In this document: positions 1-7,467 of the stretch, piece after piece
Layout of the letters: each line of letters opens with the position of its first letter
Numbering within the stretch: the stretch's first letter is position 1
Origin: Bacteroidales bacterium
Lineage (GTDB): Bacteria > Bacteroidota > Bacteroidia > Bacteroidales > UBA3824
Assembly: GCA_017544805.1 (NCBI GenBank)
Contig: JAFYDK010000095.1
Location: 1-57,613, forward strand
Direction of reading: 5' to 3'
DNA: 57,613 nucleotides
Notes under the pieces: model-generated
What the model saw: the letters and a program-made list of their open reading frames with translations, nothing else
What the model was told of the DNA's origin: nothing
The model's database searches: none
Translations under genes and position numbers: made by a program

Positions 1-1701
1 GTTGATACTTCGCGTTCGGTGTATTTAGCGGATGTTACGATAGAGATTTTGCCAGTAACATTGTCTAACGGCAAGACTGTTAAGCATTTACGTTCGTTTA
101 TTTCTGAGGTTTCTGTTTATCCGAATTTTGACAATAAAGCCGCTTTGAGGGATAGGGACGAGTATTTGAGCGATATGGATACTACTTATCTTAAAGCCAA
201 AGACCGAATTTTTCCCGGTATTAAATTTATTTCAAAAGAGCCTTCGGTCGTAAAAAACAGCATGATTTTTCGTGAAGTTTTTTTGCGTAAAGGTCAGGTT
301 TACAATCAACAAAATGTTAATAATACATATCGGCATTTAACTGCGTTCAATATTTACAAATTGGTTAATATCGAGTTTGAACCTTCTTCATACAGGGATT
401 CTCTTAATTGTAATATTTATTTGACAAATTCGGCATTGCAGTCTTATAGTTATGAAATTGACGGAACGAACTCTTCGGGCAATCTCGGTGCTTTGTCGTC
501 GTTTACCTATCAGCACAAAAATATTTTTCACGGTGCTGAAAGTTTCGATTTGAGATTGTCTTTGGCATTGGAATCGCAAAATAATTTTTCTGCTGAGCAA
601 AAACATTTCGATCTTAACACTCAGGAATATGCCTTAGAAACGAGATTTTATTTTCCGAGACTTTTAGCACCGAGGTATTTCCGCATGATAACGCGCCGGA
701 AAACTCCTAAATCATATTTTTCTTTGGGATTCAATTACCGCAAGCGTCCCGATTATACAAGAGCTGCCATTAACGGTAGTTTTTATTATCAATGGAATGT
801 CGGAAAATACGCAACGAATACCGTAACGCCCGTAAGATTGAGTTCTATCCGCATCTCAGATGCCGATAGTGCTTTTATGGCATGGCTTGATAGGCTTTAT
901 ATTAAAGATTCTTATCAAGACCATTTTATTTTGGGCAGTTCTTATTCTTTTACTTTTAACAATCAGAGTCGTGGTAAGAGAATGTATAATTATTTTAAAA
1001 TCAGTCTTTCATGGGCGGGAAACCTTTTGTATGCCATCAACAAACATTCTAATGCAGAAAAAAACTCTTCGGGAGCCTATACCGTTCCTTTTTTTGAAAC
1101 TGTTTATTCTCAGTTCGTAAAGACGGATATTGATTTTCGACATTATATCAAGACGATAGGAACTAATACGGTGGTTTTCAGAGCCTATTTGGGCGTAGGT
1201 TTTCCATACGGAAACGTTTCTGTAATGCCGTTTACTGAACAATATTTCTCCGGCGGTGCTAACTCTTTGAGAGCATGGCAGATAAGAAGTCTTGGCCCGG
1301 GCAGTTACGTTAATGACGAAAAAAACGGTTTGATTTCAAAATATCCTAATATGACCTCCGATATGAAAATCGAGGCGAATCTTGAATACCGTTTTAAGAT
1401 TTTTTGGGTTGTGGAAGGTGCATGGTTTTTTGACGCCGGAAATATTTGGTCTGTTAACAAAGATGATAAACGTGAAGGCGGCGATTTTGCTTTCAACCGT
1501 TTTTATAAGGAGATTGCTTTGGGTACGGGTTTAGGATTGAGATTGGATTTTGATTTTTTTGTTTTCAGAGCAGATTTCGGTTTGAAACTTTACGACCCGG
1601 CTTTAGAAGAAGACCGCCGTTGGGTTTTTCAAGATGATAAAAAATTTATTTTCAACACTTCAAATTGGGCTTTTAATATCGGTATCGGTTATCCGTTTTA
1701 A
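1..1701 (+). CDS. BamA/TamA-family outer membrane protein, 5' end outside window
   Basis: The reading frame is open to the left edge, so the gene starts upstream of the window and about 566 residues are visible. The first ~110 residues look like the end of a POTRA-type periplasmic region (VFLRKGQVYNQQNVNNTYR resembles the start of a POTRA repeat). The rest is a 16-strand-type surface antigen barrel with alternating aromatic strands. The family signature near residues 400-425 (PFTEQYFSGGANSLRAW) resembles the conserved barrel/loop-6 region, and FFDAGNIW and the terminal aromatic residue are typical of the C-terminal strands. The family inserts or exports proteins at the outer membrane. In Bacteroidota such proteins often belong to a TamA-like group linked to TamB; TamB is not in view. 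Function beyond barrel biogenesis is inference. Confidence 0.85.
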   Translation, partial: VDTSRSVYLADVTIEILPVTLSNGKTVKHLRSFISEVSVYPNFDNKAALRDRDEYLSDMDTTYLKAKDRIFPGIKFISKEPSVVKNSMIFREVFLRKGQVYNQQNVNNTYRHLTAFNIYKLVNIEFEPSSYRDSLNCNIYLTNSALQSYSYEIDGTNSSGNLGALSSFTYQHKNIFHGAESFDLRLSLALESQNNFSAEQKHFDLNTQEYALETRFYFPRLLAPRYFRMITRRKTPKSYFSLGFNYRKRPDYTRAAINGSFYYQWNVGKYATNTVTPVRLSSIRISDADSAFMAWLDRLYIKDSYQDHFILGSSYSFTFNNQSRGKRMYNYFKISLSWAGNLLYAINKHSNAEKNSSGAYTVPFFETVYSQFVKTDIDFRHYIKTIGTNTVVFRAYLGVGFPYGNVSVMPFTEQYFSGGANSLRAWQIRSLGPGSYVNDEKNGLISKYPNMTSDMKIEANLEYRFKIFWVVEGAWFFDAGNIWSVNKDDKREGGDFAFNRFYKEIALGTGLGLRLDFDFFVFRADFGLKLYDPALEEDRRWVFQDDKKFIFNTSNWAFNIGIGYPF

Positions 1702-1704
1702 CAT

Positions 1705-1747
1705 AAAAAAAGGGACTTCCCGTTTTGGGAAATCCCTTTTTCTCTTT
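1705..1747 (+). terminator. Intrinsic terminator after the BamA-like gene
   Basis: AAAGGGA-TTCCC, a short T-rich loop, then GGGAA-TCCCTTT followed by a run of T. It lies directly after the stop codon and also faces the 3' end of the convergent hsp20 gene. Confidence 0.85.
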
Positions 1748-1766
1748 TTTTTGATAACATTAACCC

Positions 1767-2240
1767 TTATCTTATTTCGATTGCTTTTCTGGTGTTCTGA
1801 ACCTCACATTTCGGAATCTCGAGTTTTAAGATACCATCGGTGTAAGAACCGCTGATTTTCAGAGCGTCAACGCCTTCCGGCAAAGTAAACGACCTTGAAA
1901 AACTGCTGAAGCTATACTCGCGACGATAAACTTTTGCCTCGTTTTTCTCTTTGTTGTTGTCTTTGTTGTTGTCTTTGTTGTTGCCGTTGTTGTTGCCGTT
2001 GTTGTTTTCCGTATAAGTGTTTTCTTTTTTCTTATTAACGGAAATCGTCAGCATATTTTTATCTACATTAACGGCAAAATCCTCTTTTTTATAACCCGGA
2101 GCGGCCATTTCGATAATGAAACCGTCGTTTTTTTCGCTGATGTTTACCGGGGGAACACCGTTCATTTTGTTGTTGTCAATCTGAAACAGATTGTTACCAA
2201 ACCAGTCAATGTCATCATTGTTGAAAAATCTCTGTAACAT
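1767..2240 (-). CDS. Small heat shock protein, Hsp20/alpha-crystallin family
   Basis: ATP-independent chaperone that holds unfolding proteins. The alpha-crystallin domain runs from about residue 30 to the end: GFIIEMAAPGYKKEDFAVNV is a typical first half and GVDALKISGSYTDGILKLEI carries the GxLxxxxP-like end (here GILKLEIPK). I place the start at 2240 (157 residues, MLQRFF), because AAGGAGG lies 6 nt upstream; a longer form starting at 2276 lacks such a site. A strong Shine-Dalgarno is unusual for this phylum. An Asn/Gly/Lys/Asp low-complexity insert, about 25 residues long and encoded by a 12-bp tandem repeat, sits in the middle of the alpha-crystallin domain where family members usually have a loop. 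It is divergent from the LuxE-like gene, and paired palindromes lie between them. Confidence 0.93.
   Translation of the reverse strand: MLQRFFNNDDIDWFGNNLFQIDNNKMNGVPPVNISEKNDGFIIEMAAPGYKKEDFAVNVDKNMLTISVNKKKENTYTENNNGNNNGNNKDNNKDNNKEKNEAKVYRREYSFSSFSRSFTLPEGVDALKISGSYTDGILKLEIPKCEVQNTRKAIEIR
1951..2006. repeat. 12-bp tandem repeat inside hsp20
   Basis: About 4.7 copies of a 12-bp unit (gtctttgttgtt / gccgttgttgtt on the plus strand) encode four-residue units NNKD or NNGN. Unit length is a multiple of three, so copy-number change would keep the frame. Confidence 0.9.
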
Positions 2241-2371
2241 AATAGCCTCCTTGTTTAAAAAGTTTATATTATTCATTTTTTTATTTTTTTCTTTGTTTAT
2301 TGTTTTTGTTTGTTGTTTACACTTGAGGAATATTCAATTTGAGTGCCAATGCCGAAAATTATTATTTTTGC

Positions 2372-2417
2372 TGACAATTTGTCATGAAACAGACAAAAAT
2401 TCACTGACAATTTGTCA
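2372..2417. promoter_or_regulatory. Two identical 13-bp palindromes, candidate operator
   Basis: TGACAATTTGTCA occurs at 2372-2384 and again at 2405-2417. It is a near-perfect inverted repeat (TGACAA-T-TTGTCA). The centres are 33 bp apart, about three helical turns, so both would face the same side of the DNA. A half-site (TTTTGTCA, 2427-2434) follows. A TAnnTTTG element at 2446-2453 lies downstream on the plus strand. The arrangement fits binding of a dimeric regulator between the divergent hsp20 and LuxE-like genes. The regulator is unknown. Confidence 0.55.
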
Positions 2418-2512
2418 AAACGGAAATTTTGTCATTTATTTTTGGTAATTTTGCCTCGAAATAGTTAAAAAAAATATAGGTTGGTATTAATAATACAAGC
2501 GAAAAGTTTGGC

Positions 2513-3496
2513 ATGGATAACAAATTGGAAGAAAAAATTTTTTCGGGCGGTGATTTTTTTTCTACTGCTCTCGAAATATATGATTTTCAACGGGTTAATA
2601 ATCCCGTCTACGCAAAATATTTGAAACTTTTGAAAAAATACGACGAAAAAATCAATGATGTTAGGCAAATTCCGTTTATGCCGGCTGAGTTTTTTAAACT
2701 TTTTGAGGTTAAAACAACGGATTTTTTGCCTCAGGAGGTTTTTCTGTCTTCCGGCACGACGGGTAAAGAGGCTTCGCATCATTATGTTAAAAAATCTGAA
2801 ATTTATTATCGTTCTCTTATTCAAGGTTTTGAGGAATTTTACGGTGATGTAAGGCAATATCATTTTTTGGCATTGTTGCCGGCGTATTTAGAGAGAAAAG
2901 GTTCGTCGCTTGTTACAATGGTTGAACAACTTATGGAACTCTCCGGTAACGGTAACGACGGTTTTTATCTTTATGATTTTTTGTCCCTTGAAAAGAAAAT
3001 TGATTATTTGCTGGAAAAAGGAAAAAAAATAATTCTGATAGGCGTAACGTTTGCACTTTTGGATTATGCTGAAAAATTTCAAAAAAATTACGGAAAAAAT
3101 CTTATTATAATGGAAACCGGTGGTATGAAAGGCCGCCGCAAAGAGATTACGCGTGAGGAAGTCCATGAGATTTTATGCTCAAGACTCGGCGTTGAAACTA
3201 TACATTCAGAATACGGTATGACTGAACTTTTGTCGCAGGCTTATTCTTCCGCTAACGGTATTTACAAAGAGTCAAAAACGATGAAAATTTTAATTCGTGA
3301 CGCCTTGGACCCGTTTGAATATGTTAAGGACGGAGTTACGGGCGGAATCAATGTTATTGACTTGGCAAATCTTTATTCTTGCAGTTTTATTCAGACGAAA
3401 GATTTAGGAATAAAATTTCCTGACGGAACGTTTAAAGTTTCAGGACGGTTTGACAATTCCGATACGAGAGGTTGCAATTTAATGTATGAAAAATAA
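2513..3496 (+). CDS. LuxE-like acyl-protein synthetase / adenylating enzyme
   Basis: Member of the ANL adenylating superfamily, close to LuxE acyl-protein synthetases and phenylacetate-CoA ligase-like proteins. Visible motifs are the phosphate-binding loop LSSGTTGK (78-85), ETGGMKGR (201-208), EYGMTE (233-238) and a late D-L-G...SGR segment (about 299-313). The family activates a carboxylate with ATP and passes the acyl group on to a protein or thiol. At 327 residues it matches the short LuxE type, not a full-length CoA ligase. In Bacteroidota such genes often stand near surface-polysaccharide or lipid genes; no partner is obvious here, and the next gene is a LacI regulator 65 nt downstream. 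The substrate cannot be stated. Confidence 0.8.
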   Translation: MDNKLEEKIFSGGDFFSTALEIYDFQRVNNPVYAKYLKLLKKYDEKINDVRQIPFMPAEFFKLFEVKTTDFLPQEVFLSSGTTGKEASHHYVKKSEIYYRSLIQGFEEFYGDVRQYHFLALLPAYLERKGSSLVTMVEQLMELSGNGNDGFYLYDFLSLEKKIDYLLEKGKKIILIGVTFALLDYAEKFQKNYGKNLIIMETGGMKGRRKEITREEVHEILCSRLGVETIHSEYGMTELLSQAYSSANGIYKESKTMKILIRDALDPFEYVKDGVTGGINVIDLANLYSCSFIQTKDLGIKFPDGTFKVSGRFDNSDTRGCNLMYEK

Positions 3497-3561
3497 TATA
3501 GAGTTTTTTTGAAAAAATGCTGTATTTTTTTTAATTTTAGGCACTTTTATTTTAAAATATT

Positions 3562-4605
3562 ATGAAAATTAAAAGACAAGCTACGATAAAAGATATAGCG
3601 AAGATTTTAGGTTTGTCGCCTTCTACTGTTTCTCGTGCGTTGAAAGATCACCCGGATATTAGTCCTGAAACTAAAGAAATTGTTAGAAAAACAGCAGAAA
3701 GCCTTGACTATCAACCTAATACTCTTGCACTCGGATTGCATAGCGGCAAAAGTAATATTATCGGCGTTATCATTCCGCAAATAAAACACCATTTTTTTTC
3801 GTCTGTGATAAGCGGTATTGAGGAGAGAGCTGCAAAGGCGGGGTATAACGTTATGATTTGTCAGTCAAACGAGAGTTACGAGCGTGAGGTGAGCAATATC
3901 AAAACGCTTGTTTCGCTCCGTGTTGATGGTATTTTGATTTCTATTACAAAAGAAACTTATAATTACGATCATCTTTTCAACGTGATGAACCGTCAGATTC
4001 CGATTGTGTTTTTTGACCGTCCGCCTCATGCTACACTTTGCGACAGATGTATAATTGATGATTATGCAGCTGCTTTTTCTGCTGTTGAACATTTAATTTC
4101 GACGGGCAGAAAAAAAATCATACATTTTGCCGGTCCTGACAACGTAAGAATTGGTGCTGACAGAAAACGCGGCTATATTGATGCTCTGAAACGTCATAAA
4201 TTATTTTTAGGCGAGGATATGATTTATAAATGCGATAAGTTTTCTCAAGCCGTGAAAATAGTGGACGATTTTTGTAAATCGGGAGAAATTCCTGACGCTA
4301 TTTTTGCCGTAAACGATATGACCGCTATCGGTGCTATTACGACCTTAACGAAAAACGGTATCAAAGTGCCTCAACAGACAGCCGTTGCTGGTTTTACTAA
4401 CGGTTTGATTTCGCAGGTAACAACACCTCAGCTTACGACTGTGGATCAAAACGGCTCGTTAATCGGTTCAAAAGCTACGGAATTACTTTTGAAACGTATT
4501 GAAACTCAAGTTTTTCAACCTTTTGAAACTGTTATTGTTCCCACAAAACTTTTAGTGAGAGGCTCTACCGTAGAGGGCGCAGATACTGAAATCGAAGAAT
4601 TGTAA
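3562..4605 (+). CDS. LacI-family transcriptional regulator
   Basis: The N-terminal helix-turn-helix (ATIKDIAKILGLSPSTVSRA, about residues 7-27) is followed by the LacI hinge (ESLDYQPNTLALGL) and a periplasmic-binding-protein-like effector domain (from about residue 62: SNIIGVIIPQI; DGILISITKE; PDAIFAVNDMTAIGA; VAGFTNG). The length of 347 is normal. LacI proteins bind palindromic operators and respond to sugars or nucleosides. The ligand is unknown. The gene ends at a strong bidirectional terminator, so it is not cotranscribed with what follows. Its targets may be sugar genes elsewhere, since no carbohydrate genes are directly adjacent. Confidence 0.96.
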   Translation: MKIKRQATIKDIAKILGLSPSTVSRALKDHPDISPETKEIVRKTAESLDYQPNTLALGLHSGKSNIIGVIIPQIKHHFFSSVISGIEERAAKAGYNVMICQSNESYEREVSNIKTLVSLRVDGILISITKETYNYDHLFNVMNRQIPIVFFDRPPHATLCDRCIIDDYAAAFSAVEHLISTGRKKIIHFAGPDNVRIGADRKRGYIDALKRHKLFLGEDMIYKCDKFSQAVKIVDDFCKSGEIPDAIFAVNDMTAIGAITTLTKNGIKVPQQTAVAGFTNGLISQVTTPQLTTVDQNGSLIGSKATELLLKRIETQVFQPFETVIVPTKLLVRGSTVEGADTEIEEL

Positions 4606-4625
4606 TTCGTTTTGTTAAAAAAAAA

Positions 4626-4693
4626 ATTCGTTATTGTACAAAAAAAGACTGCTAAAATTTTTTTCTATTTTTTAGCAGTCTGACATAACGAAT
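4626..4693. terminator. Bidirectional terminator between convergent genes
   Basis: A 12-bp stem (AGACTGCTAAAA at 4646-4657, TTTTAGCAGTCT at 4670-4681) is nested in an outer inverted repeat (ATTCGTTAT at 4626-4634, ATAACGAAT at 4685-4693). It lies between the convergent LacI gene and the minus-strand gene ending at 4720. Confidence 0.8.
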
Positions 4694-4719
4694 ATGAATA
4701 AAAGAGAGAATGAAATCTT

Positions 4720-5715
4720 TTAGCCTACCTTATCAATTTCCAAGGTAACGATTGTTTTGTTGAGTAATTGATATGCAATTTCACCGAATGCGTAAATACC
4801 GTTTTGGCTTACGTGTTTTCCGAGGAAATTACCTCCGAAAAAGTATGACACACAAGAGAAACAAGCTGCAACTTCAGAACGTTTATCAGCTAATGTTTCG
4901 TTGAACATTTTCAAATAATCAGCACCGTGCTTTACCATTCTGTACTCATCGCCTGCGTATGCCGATGAGAAAAATGATACTTCACCTTTATTAACGTCTA
5001 CTACTTTTATATCGCGGTTGATAAGTGCACCGTTCTGACTTGTTATAAGTTGTGAGTAATTGCCGACTTTGGGTTTTATTACATTTTCCAAGTATTGAGC
5101 GATATTGCCCGGCTTGCCGTCTATTGTACAATCCGATTGTAAAAATCCGGTTTTGGGGAATACTATAACGGAAGTATCGTAATCTATTGCGTCAAGATTG
5201 ATAATTTCGGCACGGGCAGCCAAATCATTCGGAAGTTCTATATAAAGTGCAACTGCTTTATCTTCAGTGAGTTTTCCGTCGATACCGCACGCTGTTTTGG
5301 ATTTTATTTTTCCGTAATCCTCCATCTTCATGCACGCAACGTAACCTACTACGGGATTATCAAAAATGCCTTCGTAACTCAAAGAATTGTCTGAAAACGT
5401 ATAGTAAACGTCCGTTTCTATTGGCAGTACAAGAAATACAATACCGTTTTTATAACCGTTGATAGCGATATTTTTAATCGTATCTTTGTCGTAAACTTCT
5501 ATTTTTGACTGTTTTGCAATTTGAGTGAAATCATCAACAAAAATCATCTCTTCCTCGCATTTGCCGACATTATCCATGCAATATGGTGTTGTACCGGCAA
5601 TCCATTTACCTTTGGGTAAATCTTTAAGAGCATTTGCACTACCGGAGAGTAACATGACGTTTCCGGCGTTAATGAACTCTATGACTTGTTGTTTTGTGTA
5701 TAATTTACTTTCCAT
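4720..5715 (-). CDS. Conserved protein of unknown function (DUF6976-like, tentative)
   Basis: A 331-residue cytoplasmic-looking protein with no signal peptide or membrane segment. It opens with LYTKQQVIEFINAG and DLPKGKWIAGTTPYCM, and ends with a region rich in Gly and aromatic residues (SYFFGGNFLGKHVSQNG). This layout reminds me of the uncharacterised DUF6976 group, which I cannot confirm without a profile search. I chose ATG at 5715; an in-frame TTG at 5748 would overlap the upstream gene and precede no recognisable signal. The upstream 78-residue gene ends 19 nt before, so the two very likely form an operon. No catalytic motif is recognised and no function is assigned. Confidence 0.8.
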   Translation of the reverse strand: MESKLYTKQQVIEFINAGNVMLLSGSANALKDLPKGKWIAGTTPYCMDNVGKCEEEMIFVDDFTQIAKQSKIEVYDKDTIKNIAINGYKNGIVFLVLPIETDVYYTFSDNSLSYEGIFDNPVVGYVACMKMEDYGKIKSKTACGIDGKLTEDKAVALYIELPNDLAARAEIINLDAIDYDTSVIVFPKTGFLQSDCTIDGKPGNIAQYLENVIKPKVGNYSQLITSQNGALINRDIKVVDVNKGEVSFFSSAYAGDEYRMVKHGADYLKMFNETLADKRSEVAACFSCVSYFFGGNFLGKHVSQNGIYAFGEIAYQLLNKTIVTLEIDKVG

Positions 5716-5734
5716 AATTTTCTGATTTTTAGTG

Positions 5735-5971
5735 TTACCATTTTCCAAAAATTGCCTTACAGTCTACCTGAACTGCTAAAGAATACTTTTGACACAACTC
5801 GTATAGTTGGTCTACAGCCGCATTTAGTGTGAGTTTACCCATGCTGATGTCTTTGCGCATTTGGTATATACGTATTTGTAACACGTAATTCTTAAACTTA
5901 TAATCAATCTCACCGCTTATAAGTTTAGCCCATTCAATACGCGTTTTTGGTGGAATAGTTATATTAGCCAT
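5735..5971 (-). CDS. Small protein of unknown function, operon partner of the preceding gene
   Basis: 78 residues beginning MANITIPPKTRIEWAKLISG. It appears soluble and largely helical, with mixed charge (IYQMRKDISMGKLTLNAAVDQLYELCQK), and lacks a signal peptide or metal motif. It lies 19 nt upstream of the 331-residue gene and is read in the same direction, so the pair may work together. I do not recognise the family. Confidence 0.7.
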   Translation of the reverse strand: MANITIPPKTRIEWAKLISGEIDYKFKNYVLQIRIYQMRKDISMGKLTLNAAVDQLYELCQKYSLAVQVDCKAIFGKW

Positions 5972-6105
5972 ACGTTTTCCTTTTGTTAATTGTATTAAAT
6001 ATCTAAAAGATCTCTTATTAATTCTGCGTTAAATTATACAAAAATTATGCTTCTACCAAATTTTTTATCAATATTTTTACATTAATTTTTCAAAAAAAAT
6101 ATGCG

Positions 6106-7467
6106 ATGGACGTTTTAAACAATTTAAATGTTGCAATATCAGATAGTTGCAATGCTGACTTATATGCGAAATTTCTTCCAAAAAAAGTTAATTTTTCCTC
6201 ATCAGAGGATATTTCTGCTTTTTTTGAGGCCTCCGACAAGGATTTTTCTCTTCTAATTTTTGAAAATATCAGTTTAAAAGAGGAAATCTTGTCTAAAATT
6301 ATCACTTTGAGCGGAGATTTTTCGATGCTTTACAGCGAATATTATGATAATATTAATAAAAAAGTGCCTTTGTGCGATTATTTGGATGGCTCATTAAGGG
6401 ACGATTTCGATTTTGGAAAATGTATTATCGTTAATAATGCTAAAGCCAAAGAAGCTGTCAAAGCTCAAAAAGAAAAACTTTTTCATGCCGGCCTGTATGA
6501 TTTCAGACTAAAAATCTCGAGGCTTGGGAAAATTCTTAAAACCGAAAGTTTTTACACTTTATATAATAGCGGAAATTCTTCAGAAGATTTTGAGACTGCG
6601 CATTTTGCGTATTGTGACCCCAAAAACCGTGATTATCAAATAGAAGCGGAAAAAGTTTTTACACAATATCTTGAGACTATTAACGCTAAAATTCCACCCG
6701 TTAATACCGAAGTTAAAGACTTTGATTTGCTTGTAAAAACTTTCAAAACGCTTGCAAGTATAATAATTCCGGTTAAAAACCGTCCCGATACGATATTAAC
6801 GGCAATTAATTCGGCGTTGAATCAAAAAACTAATTTCCCTTTCAATGTTATCGTCGTGGATAATCATTCGGAGAGCCTGACAACGGGAAAAATCCGTTCA
6901 ATCAAGAATCCGGCTTTGGTTCATATTATTCCTGAAGAAACTGACCTTGGAATCGGTGGTTGTTGGAACAAAGCAATCAATTCTCCTTATTGCGGGGCTT
7001 TTGCCGTTCAACTCGACAGCGACGATGTTTATTCAAGCGATGATGTTTTGCAGAAAATCGTTGATGTTTTCTTGAGGGAAAAATGCGGCGTTGTAATAGG
7101 AAGTTATCGTTTGACAGATTTTCAGATGAGACCTCTAAACGATATTATTATCGACCACAGAGAATATACAAAAGAAAACGGTGTTAATAACGCATTGAGA
7201 GTTAATGGTTTCGGAGCACCGAGATGCTATTTTACGCCTATAATAAGGGAAAATCCTTTTGAAAATTTGAGTTACGGTGAGGATTATGATTTGTGTTTAA
7301 GATTGTCAAGACAATATAAATTGGAAAGGATTTTTGATGTTTTGTATCTTTGCAGACGTTGGAGCGGAAATTCCGATGCGGGGCTTTCTTTGGAGGCTAT
7401 GGTCAAAAATAATACTTTAAAAGATAGTTTGAGAACAAGAGAATTAAAATTAAGAATTTCAAAATGA
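6106..7467 (+). CDS. Family 2 glycosyltransferase with an N-terminal extension
   Basis: Residues ~217-400 form a GT-A fold: ASIIIPVKNRPDT starts the first strand, FNVIVVDNHSE follows, and AVQLDSDDVYSS (about 299-310) carries the DxD motif that binds the metal and sugar nucleotide. YGEDYDLCLRLSR (about 387-399) is the usual ED-type acceptor motif. The first ~210 residues are not typical of GT2 and could be a separate alpha/beta domain. The stop overlaps the start of the following PafA-like gene (ATGA), so the two are translationally coupled. No membrane segments are seen, so it acts in the cytoplasm. Donor and acceptor are unknown. Confidence 0.9.
   Translation: MDVLNNLNVAISDSCNADLYAKFLPKKVNFSSSEDISAFFEASDKDFSLLIFENISLKEEILSKIITLSGDFSMLYSEYYDNINKKVPLCDYLDGSLRDDFDFGKCIIVNNAKAKEAVKAQKEKLFHAGLYDFRLKISRLGKILKTESFYTLYNSGNSSEDFETAHFAYCDPKNRDYQIEAEKVFTQYLETINAKIPPVNTEVKDFDLLVKTFKTLASIIIPVKNRPDTILTAINSALNQKTNFPFNVIVVDNHSESLTTGKIRSIKNPALVHIIPEETDLGIGGCWNKAINSPYCGAFAVQLDSDDVYSSDDVLQKIVDVFLREKCGVVIGSYRLTDFQMRPLNDIIIDHREYTKENGVNNALRVNGFGAPRCYFTPIIRENPFENLSYGEDYDLCLRLSRQYKLERIFDVLYLCRRWSGNSDAGLSLEAMVKNNTLKDSLRTRELKLRISK

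Noticed and set aside
2317..2349. Possible CIRCE element (HrcA site) upstream of hsp20, from TTACACTT and GAGTGCCAA
   Set aside because: The left half does not match the consensus and the spacing is about 16 nt, not 9.
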